Of a stretch of DNA of 64,000 nucleotides, positions 54,740-62,433 are shown piece after piece. Source of the DNA: PALSA-612 sp963711315 (GTDB lineage: Bacteria > Actinomycetota > Thermoleophilia > Gaiellales > Gaiellaceae); NCBI GenBank assembly GCA_963711315.1, contig CAVQDQ010000005.1:1-64000 (forward strand), read 5' to 3'. Position 1 is the stretch's first letter. Every line of letters starts with the position of its first letter. A program made the translations under genes and the position numbers. The notes beneath the pieces are model-generated. The model was not told the DNA's origin. It searched no databases and worked only from the letters and a program-made list of their open reading frames with translations.

Positions 54740-54755
54740 TAGTTAGGCTAACTAA
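54739..54755. promoter_or_regulatory. MarR operator palindrome
   Basis: TTAGTTAG-G-CTAACTAA, perfect eight-base arms about a single base, lies between the divergent VOC and MarR starts. It is AT-rich in a GC-rich genome, as MarR boxes usually are. Expected to bind the regulator encoded at 54761 and control both genes. Confidence 0.8.
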
Positions 54756-54760
54756 CTATC

Positions 54761-55198
54761 ATGAGCGGGGATTCGTTGTCAAGCATCCAGCAGGCCGAGG
54801 TCGCCGATCGCTTGCACTCCGCCGCCATTCACCTGCTGCGGCGGATACGGAAGGTCGACGAGGCGAGCGGCCTCTCCGCCGCGCGACTCTCGGCGCTGTC
54901 GGTGCTCGTCTTCGGCGGACCGACCACAGTCGGTGCGCTGGCCAGAGCCGAGCAGGTGTCGGCGCCCACCATGAGCCGGCTCGTGAGCGGGCTGGAGCGC
55001 GACGGCTTCGTCGTGCGCGAGGTGGACGAGGACGACGCCCGAGCCGTTCGGGTGCGTGCGACGCCGAAGGGTCGCCACGTGCTCGTGCGGGGCCGCGAGC
55101 GCCGCGTCGCGGAGCTCGTGCAGCTCCTGGAGGGCGTCTCGGCCGACGAGCTGCGGATGCTCGGCTCTGCCGCGGAGATCCTCGAACGTGTCCTCTGA
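54761..55198 (+). CDS. MarR-family transcriptional regulator
   Basis: Winged-helix repressor of 145 residues. The core is LSAARLSALSVLVFGGPTTV, VGALARAEQVSAPTMSRLVS (recognition helix), GLERDGFVVREVDEDDARAV (wing with the DxRxxxV pattern) and VRATPKGRHVLVRGRERRV. MarR dimers bind palindromes of the kind found 6 bases upstream of its start and leave DNA when they bind a phenolic or similar ligand. Likely autoregulated, and controls the divergent VOC gene. Confidence 0.92.
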   Translation: MSGDSLSSIQQAEVADRLHSAAIHLLRRIRKVDEASGLSAARLSALSVLVFGGPTTVGALARAEQVSAPTMSRLVSGLERDGFVVREVDEDDARAVRVRATPKGRHVLVRGRERRVAELVQLLEGVSADELRMLGSAAEILERVL

Positions 55199-55203
55199 GG
55201 GTC

Positions 55204-55233
55204 TTGCTTCCGTCCGCGGGCAACGCGTATCCT
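55204..55233 (+). promoter_or_regulatory. Promoter of the structured RNA
   Basis: TTGCTT (55204-55209) and TATCCT (55228-55233) are separated by 18 bases, a good sigma-70-type match. Expected transcription start is about 55240. Confidence 0.6.
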
Positions 55234-55239
55234 GAACGT

Positions 55240-55453
55240 ACCGCGGAAAGGAGGTGGTCCGTTTGGGTGATGACTGTACGGGCAGTGGAGGTAACCGCCG
55301 GTAGAGGCGTGTCCCCGTGACCTGAGAGGGGAATCGCCTAGCCAGCGTAGGGGGCTCGCTTAGAGCGCTGCCGTCTCCGGACGGCCGGAAGCGCCTCTGC
55401 CAATACAGGCGGTTTACCAAGGATTGAGGGCCGGGCGACCGGCCCTCAGTCTT
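55240..55453 (+). ncRNA. Structured RNA with extended anti-Shine-Dalgarno complement
   Basis: A 210-base unit with its own promoter and terminator, free of a normal gene. Near its 5' end AAAGGAGGTGGTCC (55247-55260) can pair over 14 bases, with one G-U, to the standard 16S rRNA 3' tail. Downstream, GGTAGAGGCG (55300-55309) pairs with CGCCTCTGCC (55392-55401), closing a multibranch domain. That domain contains hairpins TCCCC/GGGGA (55312-55332), CAGCG/CGCTG (55343-55370) and CCGTC/GACGG (55371-55384). An intrinsic terminator ends it. I cannot name the family from sequence alone. Short peptides could also be read from it (for example ATG at 55270, 16 codons). Confidence 0.65.
55425..55453. terminator. 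Intrinsic terminator after the structured RNA
   Basis: TGAGGGCCGG-GCGA-CCGGCCCTCA, ten-base perfect stem with a four-base loop, followed by GTCTT. It also lies just beyond the MMPL stop on the other strand and may serve both. Confidence 0.75.
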
Positions 55454-55460
55454 GCTGGCG

Positions 55461-57656
55461 TCAGCTCCCTGCCGCCGTCGTTCCTGCCGCGCCGCCTTCG
55501 ACCTGGAGCTCGGGCAACCACTCCAGCCAGCCCGGCAAGTACCAGTTCCAGCGCCCGAGGAGCGTCATCGTCGCCGGCACGAGCACGGAGCGGATGATGG
55601 TCGCGTCGATCAGCAGCGCGGCGGCCACGCCGAAGCCCATCTGCTGGAACATCACGAGGTCGCCCATGGCGAATCCGAGGAACACCGCGACGATGATGAG
55701 CGCCGCTCCCGTGATCAGTCGTGCGGTCGAGGAGACACCCCACGACACGGCCTCGCGCGTGTCGCCGCCTGCGCTGTAGCGCTCGCGGATGCGACTGAGC
55801 AGGAACACCTGGTAGTCCATCGAGAGCCCGAAGAGCACGGAAAAGAGGAAGAGGGGCACCCAGGCCTCGATGACGTCGACCTGCTGGAAGCCCAGAAGGT
55901 CGGCGCCCACGCCCTCCTGGAACACGAGGACGAGCAGCCCGTACGCTGCCGCGACGGAGAGAAGATTGAGTGCGACGCTCGTGGCGGCAATGACGATCGA
56001 CCGGAAGGCGATCGTGAGCAGGACGAAGGTGAGGCCGAGCACGAAGAGGAAAACGTACGGCGCCGGATCGCTCGTCGCGTCGAAGTAGTCGACGCTCTCG
56101 GAGCTCGTACCGCCGACGAGCGCCGTCACGTCCGTGCTCACGAACGCAGCCGGGACAACGCTGTCGCGCAGATCGCGCACGGCCGCGACGGCCCGCTCAC
56201 CCGCTGGATCGCCCTGCACCGGCGCCTCGAGCAGGGCTGCGTCCCCGTCGGCGGAGACGCGGATCGACCCGGGGCCGAAGCGGGGATCGGCAGCGAGCTT
56301 CCGTTGGAGATCGCGAAGGGCCTCTGACACCGGGGGCCGCCTCCCGCCCTCCGGAACGATGATGCGCACGGGATCGGTGGTGGCCGCGGGGAAGTCGCGC
56401 TGGAGCGCGACGAACGCACTCTTCGACGAGAAGCGGTCGGGCAGCGTGGAGATCGAGTTGGCGCCGATGTTGAGACCGAGGACTGGTGCGGCTGCGGCGA
56501 CGAGGACGGCCGTCGCCGCCACGAGGCTCACCCAGGGAGAACGCTGAACCCGCGCGACTATCGAGCCCCAGAAGCGGCCTTCGACGTTCGTCTCCTCGAT
56601 CGAGCGGCTGCCTATGATCGGAATACGCAGCGCGTTCACCCGGTCGCCGATCAGTCCGAGCAGCGCGGGCAGGAGCGTAAGCGCGGCGAGCACCGAGACG
56701 ATGCCGACGAGGATCGCCCCGACCGCCAGGCTCCGCATCACGGACGACGGCACGATGAGCATCCCGAACATCGCGATGACGAAGGTGCTGCCGCTGAAGA
56801 GCACCGCGCGGCTGGCGGTGGCGCCCGCGGTCGCGATCGCTGCATGCTGCTCGCGCCCGTGTCCCCGCTCCTCGCGGTAGCGCGAGACGACAAACAGCGA
56901 GTAATCGATCCCCAGCGCGAGCCCCATCGCGATAAGCATGTTCACGATGAACACCGAGAGCTCCACCGGTTGCGCCACGAGCGCCGTCAGCCCCAGCGCG
57001 ACGATGATCGACACGATCGCCATCAGCAGGGGGACCAGCCCTGCGACGACAGCGCCGAAGACGAGCAGCAGGACGATCAGCGCTGCGGGCAGCCCGAACT
57101 GGAGCTCCCCCGTCTTCAGGTCGTGCTGCGACAGCTCGTTGAAGTCGTGGTCGAGCGTCTCGTCGCCGGTGACGGCGACGAAGAACGCCGGATCGCGGTC
57201 CGCCCGCTCGACGACCGGAAGGAGGTCGGCCGCGCCGCCGTCCACGACGAGCATGGGGACGATCATGGCGTGCCGGTCCTTCGACACGAGTCGCGGGTCG
57301 TTCGTGTCGTACCAGCTGCGCGCGCCCGCCACGGCGTTCGTTGCGGCAGCCTGCGCGAAGAGCGTCTGTACGAAGACCCGGTAGCGCGGACTGTCAACGG
57401 TGTAGCGGTCGGAGCGCACGATGGCGATGTCCGAGACGGTCGTGCGCGGATCTGCCGGGAACGCCGCCTCGTAGGCATGGAGAGCGCGCCACGACTCCGG
57501 GTTGTTCGTCGGCTTGCCCTCGGTTGTGAGGTGTCCGGGAAGGAGCACTGCGACGGCTGCCAGCGAAAGCACAATGAAGGCGATCCACGTGCCGATCACG
57601 CGCCAAGGGTGCCGTGCGCAGGCTCGGGCGATACCCCGTGTGAACGGCCTCGTCAC
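55461..57656 (-). CDS. MMPL/RND-superfamily transporter
   Basis: Inner-membrane transporter of 731 residues with two RND halves. Each half has one helix, an outer loop of 150-200 residues and five or six further helices: helix 1 VIGTWIAFIVLSLAAVAVLL; GLALGIDYSLFVVSRYREER with the proton-relay Asp-Tyr in half one; and VLFGLSMDYQVFLLSRIRER in half two. MMPL proteins in actinobacteria export lipids, glycolipids or drugs using the proton gradient. The GTG at 57656 overlaps the stop of the epimerase-like gene (GTGA), so both share a transcript with dcd. Substrate unknown. Confidence 0.88.
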   Translation of the reverse strand: MTRPFTRGIARACARHPWRVIGTWIAFIVLSLAAVAVLLPGHLTTEGKPTNNPESWRALHAYEAAFPADPRTTVSDIAIVRSDRYTVDSPRYRVFVQTLFAQAAATNAVAGARSWYDTNDPRLVSKDRHAMIVPMLVVDGGAADLLPVVERADRDPAFFVAVTGDETLDHDFNELSQHDLKTGELQFGLPAALIVLLLVFGAVVAGLVPLLMAIVSIIVALGLTALVAQPVELSVFIVNMLIAMGLALGIDYSLFVVSRYREERGHGREQHAAIATAGATASRAVLFSGSTFVIAMFGMLIVPSSVMRSLAVGAILVGIVSVLAALTLLPALLGLIGDRVNALRIPIIGSRSIEETNVEGRFWGSIVARVQRSPWVSLVAATAVLVAAAAPVLGLNIGANSISTLPDRFSSKSAFVALQRDFPAATTDPVRIIVPEGGRRPPVSEALRDLQRKLAADPRFGPGSIRVSADGDAALLEAPVQGDPAGERAVAAVRDLRDSVVPAAFVSTDVTALVGGTSSESVDYFDATSDPAPYVFLFVLGLTFVLLTIAFRSIVIAATSVALNLLSVAAAYGLLVLVFQEGVGADLLGFQQVDVIEAWVPLFLFSVLFGLSMDYQVFLLSRIRERYSAGGDTREAVSWGVSSTARLITGAALIIVAVFLGFAMGDLVMFQQMGFGVAAALLIDATIIRSVLVPATMTLLGRWNWYLPGWLEWLPELQVEGGAAGTTAAGS

Positions 57657-58543
57657 GCCGCGCGGCGAAGCTGCTCATCGAGGCCGATCGGCGATACGCC
57701 CAGGGTCTGGATGGCGGGTGTGGCGTCGCAGACCTGGTCGCCGCCTTCGACGAGCATCTTCAGCTGGTCGCGGGTAATCGGCGCAAACGGCAGCCAGTCG
57801 GTGAGCGTCGCGCCGGCGCGCATGAGCCCAACCGGGAGATGCATTGTCGGCCGGCGCTTGCCCAGCACCTTCCGGATGCGATCGAAGAGCTCGTTCCATG
57901 TGACCGCGTCGGGCCCGCCCAGCTCGAACGTCTGCCCTGCCGCTGCGGCGGCGCTGACGCTCTCGGCGAAGAACACCGCGACGTCGTCGACCCAGATCGG
58001 CTGCAGGCGACCGGTGCCCGGGCCGACAACCGGCGTCACGGGTGACCAGCGCACCTGGCGCATGAACATCGGCAGCACGCCGCCGTCGGAGCCGAAGACG
58101 AAGCTCGGGCGGAAGATCACATGCTCGAGCGAGGAGGCGATGACGGCCTGCTCCATGTCCCACTTCGCGCGGTAGTAAGGAACGAGCTCGCGATTCTCCT
58201 CGCTCGTGCCGAGCGCGCTCATGAGCACGAAGCGGTGCGCGCCCGCGGCCTCGGCGGCGGCGACGAGATCGCGCGTGCCCTGTGCCATGACACGCTCGAA
58301 CTCCTCCGCACTGCCCTTGATGATCGCGACGACATGAACTACGCACTCGACGCCTTCGGCAGCGGAGCGAAGGCTCTCGGGGTCGGCGACATTGCCCTCG
58401 ACGAGCTCACAGCCCCAGGACTCGAGCGTCTTCGCCCGGCCGCGGTCGCGGACGAGCGCTCGGACGGCGTGGTCGCGTGCCCGCAGCGCGTGGACGATCT
58501 TCGGGCCGACGAACCCGTAGCCGCCGGTGACGAGGATCTTCAT
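57653..58543 (-). CDS. NAD(P)-binding epimerase-like protein (NDUFA9 type)
   Basis: Atypical short-chain dehydrogenase of 296 residues. It opens MKILVTGGYGFVGPKIVHAL and shows VRDRGRAKTLESWG, VECVVHVVAIIKGS, RFVLMSALGT and YYRAKWDMEQAV (active-site Tyr-x3-Lys in variant form), then IFRPSFVFGSDGGVLPMFMR. It resembles the complex I assembly/NDUFA9-like and YwnB-type proteins that bind NADP(H) without clear catalysis. It lies between dcd and the MMPL transporter with four-base overlaps on both sides. Confidence 0.8.
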   Translation of the reverse strand: MKILVTGGYGFVGPKIVHALRARDHAVRALVRDRGRAKTLESWGCELVEGNVADPESLRSAAEGVECVVHVVAIIKGSAEEFERVMAQGTRDLVAAAEAAGAHRFVLMSALGTSEENRELVPYYRAKWDMEQAVIASSLEHVIFRPSFVFGSDGGVLPMFMRQVRWSPVTPVVGPGTGRLQPIWVDDVAVFFAESVSAAAAAGQTFELGGPDAVTWNELFDRIRKVLGKRRPTMHLPVGLMRAGATLTDWLPFAPITRDQLKMLVEGGDQVCDATPAIQTLGVSPIGLDEQLRRAA

Positions 58544-59115
58544 TTCTCCTCGCCCTCGAAATTGCGCCAGTAGGCGCTCGGCGTCGGCCCCTTCTGGCCC
58601 TGGTACTTCGAGCCGAGGCCTGCCGAGCCATAGGGCGCCGACGCCGGCTCGGTCAGCTGTACGAACGACAGCTGGCCGATCTTCATCTCGTAGTAGATCG
58701 TGATCGGGAGGTTGGCCACGTTCGACAGCTCCAGTGTGACGTGGCCGTTCCAGCCAGGGTCGATGAAGCCCGCCGTCGAGTGGATGAGCAGCCCCAGCCG
58801 GCCGAGGCTGGACTTTCCCTCCAGCCGGGCGACGAGGTCGTCGGGAAGCTTGATGCGCTCCAGCGTGGAGCCGAGCACGAACTCGCCGGGGTGAAGGATG
58901 AACGGGCTGTCGCCGGCGATCTCCACCAGCTCGGTGAGCTCCTCCTGCGGCTGCTTCACGTCGATGAACGGGTAGCGCGCGTTGTGGAACACCCGGAAGT
59001 AGCGGTCGACGCGCACGTCGACGCTCGACGGCTGCAGCAGCTCCGGGTCGTACGGGTCGATCTCGATCCGCCCCTCGTCGAGGAGCCGTTGAATCGTCCT
59101 GTCCGAGAGAACCAC
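58540..59115 (-). CDS. dcd: dCTP deaminase
   Basis: Converts dCTP to dUTP (or, in the bifunctional form, directly to dUMP), supplying dTMP synthesis. The 191-residue protein has VLSDRTIQRLLDEGRIEIDP, LLQPSSVDVRVDRYFRVF, EGKSSLGRLGLLIHSTAGF, IDPGWNGHVTLELSN (catalytic Glu) and the C-terminal LGSKYQGQKGPTPS that closes over the substrate. Length and motifs are normal. GTG at 59115 is preceded at six bases by TAGAAT, a leaderless arrangement. First gene of a three-gene minus-strand unit. Confidence 0.95.
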   Translation of the reverse strand: MVLSDRTIQRLLDEGRIEIDPYDPELLQPSSVDVRVDRYFRVFHNARYPFIDVKQPQEELTELVEIAGDSPFILHPGEFVLGSTLERIKLPDDLVARLEGKSSLGRLGLLIHSTAGFIDPGWNGHVTLELSNVANLPITIYYEMKIGQLSFVQLTEPASAPYGSAGLGSKYQGQKGPTPSAYWRNFEGEEK

Positions 59116-59121
59116 GACTCG

Positions 59122-59127
59122 ATTCTA
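59122..59127 (-). promoter_or_regulatory. Leaderless-type -10 box for dcd
   Basis: TAGAAT on the minus strand followed by exactly six bases and the dcd GTG. Confidence 0.5.
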
Positions 59128-59146
59128 CGAGGCTGCCACACAAGGG

Positions 59147-59196
59147 TCTGCCTCAGTGTCTGTCACTGGGTCTGTCACTGGGTCTGGCACCTGGAC
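59147..59196. repeat. 12-bp tandem repeat
   Basis: Three copies of TCTGTCACTGGG (the third variant) at 59159-59194, with a more degenerate fourth unit at 59147-59158. The last 18 bases (59179-59196) are the exact reverse complement of 47335-47352 in sufD. It fills the gap between dcd and the aminotransferase gene. Confidence 0.75.
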
Positions 59197-59237
59197 GTGG
59201 CCAGAAGGGACCGGCGGGGGGCCGCCGATCCCTCGGA

Positions 59238-59243
59238 TATGCT
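59238..59243 (+). promoter_or_regulatory. Leaderless-type -10 box
   Basis: TATGCT followed by exactly six bases and the aminotransferase GTG at 59250. Confidence 0.5.
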
Positions 59244-59249
59244 CGCGCC

Positions 59250-60572
59250 GTGGCGACAACGAAGACCATCGAGCTGGTGACGGCGGTGCCCGGGCCGCGG
59301 TCTGCTGAGATCCTGTCGCGCAAGGAGCGAGTAGTCGCCGAGCCCCTCTCCATCTGCGTGCCCGTCGTCGCGGCCGAGGGTCGAGGCGCGAGTCTCACGG
59401 ATGTCGACGGCAACACGTTCATCGACTTCATAGGCGGTGTCGGCTGCCTCGCGGTCGGCCACGCGCACCCCCGAGTCGTGACGGCTATCCAGGAACAGGC
59501 GCAGCTTTTTGCGCACACCGACTTCACGGTGGTGCCCTACGAGGTCTACGTCGAGCTTGCCGAGCGGCTCTGCGCCCTGACGCCGATCGCCGCGCCGACG
59601 AAGGCGGCGTTCTTCAACTCCGGTGCCGAGGCGATCGAGAATGCCGTGAAGATCGCGCGCGCGCGCACGCAGCGGCCGGCGGTCATCGCCTTCGAGGGCG
59701 GCTTCCACGGACGCACGCTGCTGGCCTTGACGCTCACTTCGAAGACACATCCGTACAAGGCCGGCTTCGGCCCGTTCGCCCCCGAGGTCTACCGTGTCCC
59801 GTTCCCGAACGACTACCGCGGTCCTGACACGGGCGCCGCACTCGCAGCGCTCGAGCGCGCGTTCGTGACCCAGGTGGCCGCAGAGAACGTGGCGGCGATC
59901 GTCATCGAGCCCGTGCAGGGAGAGGGCGGTTTCGTCGTGGCGCCTCCGGAGTTCATGGCCGGCGTCCGCGGCCTCTGCGACGAGCACGGCATCCTGCTCA
60001 TCGTCGACGAGGTGCAGACGGGCTTCGGCCGCACCGGCCGGATGTTCGCGATCGAGCACTACGGCGTCGAACCGGACCTCATGGTCGTCGCGAAGTCGAT
60101 AGCCAGTGGGCTGCCGCTGTCGGGCGTCGTTGGCCGCGCGGAGATCATGGATGCGCCAGGTGACTCGGCCATCGGAGGCACGTACGTCGGCAACCCCGTA
60201 GCCCAGGCAGCTGCACTGGCCGTCCTCGACGTGATCGACGACGAGGGCCTGGTCTCGCGCGCGTCGGCGATCGGCGATGCGATCCGCGAGCGCATGCTCA
60301 GCTGGCAGGAGCGCTTCCCGCAGGTGGGAGACGTCCGCGGCCTCGGCGCGATGCTCGCCATCGAGCTCGTCCGCGATCCGGTGACGAGACAGGCCGCTCC
60401 CGAGCTCGCGACCGCCGTCACGGAGCAGGCGATGTCGCAGGGGTTGCTGCTGCTCAAGTCGGGGCTTCAGGGCAACTGCATCCGGGTGCTCGTCCCACTT
60501 GTCATCCTGGACGCGGAGCTCGACGAGGCGCTCGACGTGTGGGAAGGGGCGCTCGAGACCTGCTGCGGCTGA
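59250..60572 (+). CDS. gabT: Class III (4-aminobutyrate-type) aminotransferase
   Basis: PLP-dependent omega-aminotransferase of 440 residues. It shows DVDGNTFIDFIGGVGCLAVG, AFFNSGAEAIENAVKIARA, FEGGFHGRTLLALTLTSK, IVIEPVQGEGGFVVAPPEF, LIVDEVQTGFGRTGRMFA and the PLP lysine in VVAKSIASGLPLSG (about residue 282). The pattern is that of 4-aminobutyrate/5-aminovalerate aminotransferases, which pass the amino group to 2-oxoglutarate. Related diamine or ornithine enzymes are not excluded. No succinate-semialdehyde dehydrogenase is adjacent. Its stop shares a base with the next ATG. Confidence 0.85.
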   Translation: MATTKTIELVTAVPGPRSAEILSRKERVVAEPLSICVPVVAAEGRGASLTDVDGNTFIDFIGGVGCLAVGHAHPRVVTAIQEQAQLFAHTDFTVVPYEVYVELAERLCALTPIAAPTKAAFFNSGAEAIENAVKIARARTQRPAVIAFEGGFHGRTLLALTLTSKTHPYKAGFGPFAPEVYRVPFPNDYRGPDTGAALAALERAFVTQVAAENVAAIVIEPVQGEGGFVVAPPEFMAGVRGLCDEHGILLIVDEVQTGFGRTGRMFAIEHYGVEPDLMVVAKSIASGLPLSGVVGRAEIMDAPGDSAIGGTYVGNPVAQAAALAVLDVIDDEGLVSRASAIGDAIRERMLSWQERFPQVGDVRGLGAMLAIELVRDPVTRQAAPELATAVTEQAMSQGLLLLKSGLQGNCIRVLVPLVILDAELDEALDVWEGALETCCG

Positions 60573-60988
60573 TGCGGCAGGGAGACCAAAACCTCGACCT
60601 GCTGCGCAAAGTGCCGCTGTTCTCGGCCTGCACGACCGGGCAGCTCCGCCAGATCGCGGCCATCGCCGACGAGCTCAGCTTTCGCGAAGGCAAGATTCTG
60701 ACGCGACAGGGTGGCCCTGGGCGCGAGATGTTCATCCTGCTCGAAGGGAACGTGAAGGTCGAGCGAAACGGCGTGCAGGTCAACGTCCTCGGCCCAGGCG
60801 ACTTCCTGGGCGAGGGTGCGCTTGTGCTGAGCAAGCCGCGCAACGCGACGATCACCGCCATGACGCCGCTGCGCGTGCTCGTCATCTCCGAAGGGAACTT
60901 CAACCAGCTCCTGCTCGGAGACGAACGGATCTCCACGAAAGTGCATGAAACGCTCGTCGCCAGGACGCCACCCGAAGAGTCCGATTAG
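60572..60988 (+). CDS. Cyclic nucleotide-binding domain protein 1
   Basis: Single CNB domain, 138 residues: LLRKVPLFSACTTGQLRQIA, IADELSFREGKILTRQGGPG and FLGEGALVLSKPRNATITAM, the phosphate-binding cassette. The cassette has GEGALV then PRNATI, where classical cAMP sites have GE(L/I)AL..R(A/S). That keeps the Glu and the Arg, so binding is plausible. No DNA-binding or kinase domain follows. ATG shares a base with the aminotransferase stop. A paralogue lies directly downstream. Confidence 0.85.
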   Translation: MRQGDQNLDLLRKVPLFSACTTGQLRQIAAIADELSFREGKILTRQGGPGREMFILLEGNVKVERNGVQVNVLGPGDFLGEGALVLSKPRNATITAMTPLRVLVISEGNFNQLLLGDERISTKVHETLVARTPPEESD

Positions 60989-60991
60989 ACT
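60986..60991 (+). promoter_or_regulatory. Leaderless-type -10 box
   Basis: TAGACT overlaps the stop codon of the first CNB gene and is followed by exactly six bases and the GTG of the second at 60998. Confidence 0.4.
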
Positions 60992-60997
60992 CGCGGC

Positions 60998-61417
60998 GTG
61001 CAGCTGCACAAGGACAAGAAGGTCGAGCTGCTGGCACGTGTCCCCCTGTTCTCCGGCTGCTCGAAGAAGGAGCTGCGTCAGATCGCCAGCATCGCGGACG
61101 AGATCGACTTCCGCTCCGGCAAGATGCTGATCCGTCAGGGCGCTCCGGGGCGCGAGTTCTTCGTGCTGCTCGAGGGCACTGTGGATGTCCTCCGCGACGG
61201 CAAGAAGATCAGCGAGCTCGGCCCCGGCGAGTTCTTCGGCGAGCTGGCTCTGGTCTCGAACATTCCACGCACCGCGACCGTCACGGCCACGGCGCCGATC
61301 CGAGCGCTCGTCGTCGTCGATCGCGACTTCCGACGTCTGCTCAAGGACGACGTTACGGTCGCCGTGAAGGTGCTGGGGGCCATGGCCGAGCGGATGCCGC
61401 CGGCCGACAGCCACTAG
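60998..61417 (+). CDS. Cyclic nucleotide-binding domain protein 2
   Basis: Second single-domain CNB protein, 139 residues: LLARVPLFSGCSKKELRQIA, IADEIDFRSGKMLIRQGAPG and FFGELALVSNIPRTATVTAT. Its phosphate-binding cassette is closer to the classical form (FGELALVSNIPRTATV) than that of its neighbour. It is about half identical to it and arose by duplication. With no output domain it may act by binding a partner. Stop overlaps the convergent ddl stop. Confidence 0.87.
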   Translation: MQLHKDKKVELLARVPLFSGCSKKELRQIASIADEIDFRSGKMLIRQGAPGREFFVLLEGTVDVLRDGKKISELGPGEFFGELALVSNIPRTATVTATAPIRALVVVDRDFRRLLKDDVTVAVKVLGAMAERMPPADSH

Positions 61418-62433
61418 TAGAGGAGCTGCGAGCGCCGCTCGTGGCGCTCGAGCGCCAGATCGATCAGCCGGTCGAGGAGCTCGGCGTACGCCACCCCGGA
61501 CGCCTCGAAGAGCTTTGCGTACACGCTCGTCGCCGTGAAGCCGGGAATCGTGTTCAGCTCGTTCACGAGTACGGAGCCGTCGTCGGCGACGAAGCAGTCC
61601 ACGCGTGCCATGCCCTCGCACTCCGTGGCGACGAACGCTGCGACGGAGACGTCCTGCACTTCCTTGACCTGCGCCTCGCCGATCCGCGGCGGGACGATCA
61701 GGTCCATGCCGCCCTCTTCGTACTTGGCCGAGTAGTCGTACCAGTCCTCGCCCGAGAAGCCGTGCGACACGATCTCTCCCGGCAGCGATGCGAGCGGTGT
61801 CCTGTTGCCGAGCACGCCGCACTCGACCTCGATGCCCGACACGGCCTCTTCGACCAGGATCTTCAGGTCGTGGCGCCGCGCCAGCTCGACGGCGGGGGCT
61901 AGCTCCGCCTCGGACCGCACCTTGGAGATGCCGACGGACGAGCCGAGGCTGGCCGGCTTGACGAACACCGGGTAGTCGAACGGATGCTCGGGCGGATCGC
62001 CGTCGCGTAGCGTCACGCTGCGCGTCACCGGGATGCCGTTCGCGCGTAGCACCGCCTTCATCAGGTCCTTGTCCATGCAGACGGCGGAGGCGGCGACGCC
62101 CGCACCGACGTAGGGAACGCCCGCGAGCTCCAGCATGCCCTGCACCGTCCCGTCCTCACCGAAGGGGCCGTGCAGGATCGGGAGCACGACCTCCACGCCG
62201 GCGAGGGCCTTCGTCACGAGGCCATCGGTGGCGGGAACGGGCAGTGTCTCAGCCGCCGTTCCCAGCTCCTTCGCCGTACCCTCACCGAGTCCCCAGCGGC
62301 CGTCGTGTCCGATCGCGATCGTGACGACGTCGTAACGCGCGGGGTCGAGGGCGGCGATCACCGACCGGGCGGAGGCCAGCGAGATGTCGTGCTCGCTCGA
62401 GCGGCCGCCCATGAGGATAGCGACGCGCCTCAC
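61414..62433 (-). CDS. ddl: D-alanine--D-alanine ligase
   Basis: ATP-grasp ligase of 339 residues that makes D-Ala-D-Ala for peptidoglycan. It starts RRVAILMGGRSSEHDISLAS, has ILHGPFGEDGTVQGMLELAG, PVFVKPASLGSSVGISKV, ILVEEAVSGIEVECGVLGN and VLVNELNTIPGFTATSVYAK with the Mg-binding Glu-Asn. Length normal, frame intact. GTG overlaps the stop of the kinase gene by four bases, so kinase and ligase, both tied to cell-wall growth, are co-transcribed. Confidence 0.95.
   Translation of the reverse strand: MRRVAILMGGRSSEHDISLASARSVIAALDPARYDVVTIAIGHDGRWGLGEGTAKELGTAAETLPVPATDGLVTKALAGVEVVLPILHGPFGEDGTVQGMLELAGVPYVGAGVAASAVCMDKDLMKAVLRANGIPVTRSVTLRDGDPPEHPFDYPVFVKPASLGSSVGISKVRSEAELAPAVELARRHDLKILVEEAVSGIEVECGVLGNRTPLASLPGEIVSHGFSGEDWYDYSAKYEEGGMDLIVPPRIGEAQVKEVQDVSVAAFVATECEGMARVDCFVADDGSVLVNELNTIPGFTATSVYAKLFEASGVAYAELLDRLIDLALERHERRSQLLY

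Noticed and set aside
59147..59196. CRISPR-like repeats
   Set aside because: Units are 12 bp with no spacers and there are no cas genes.
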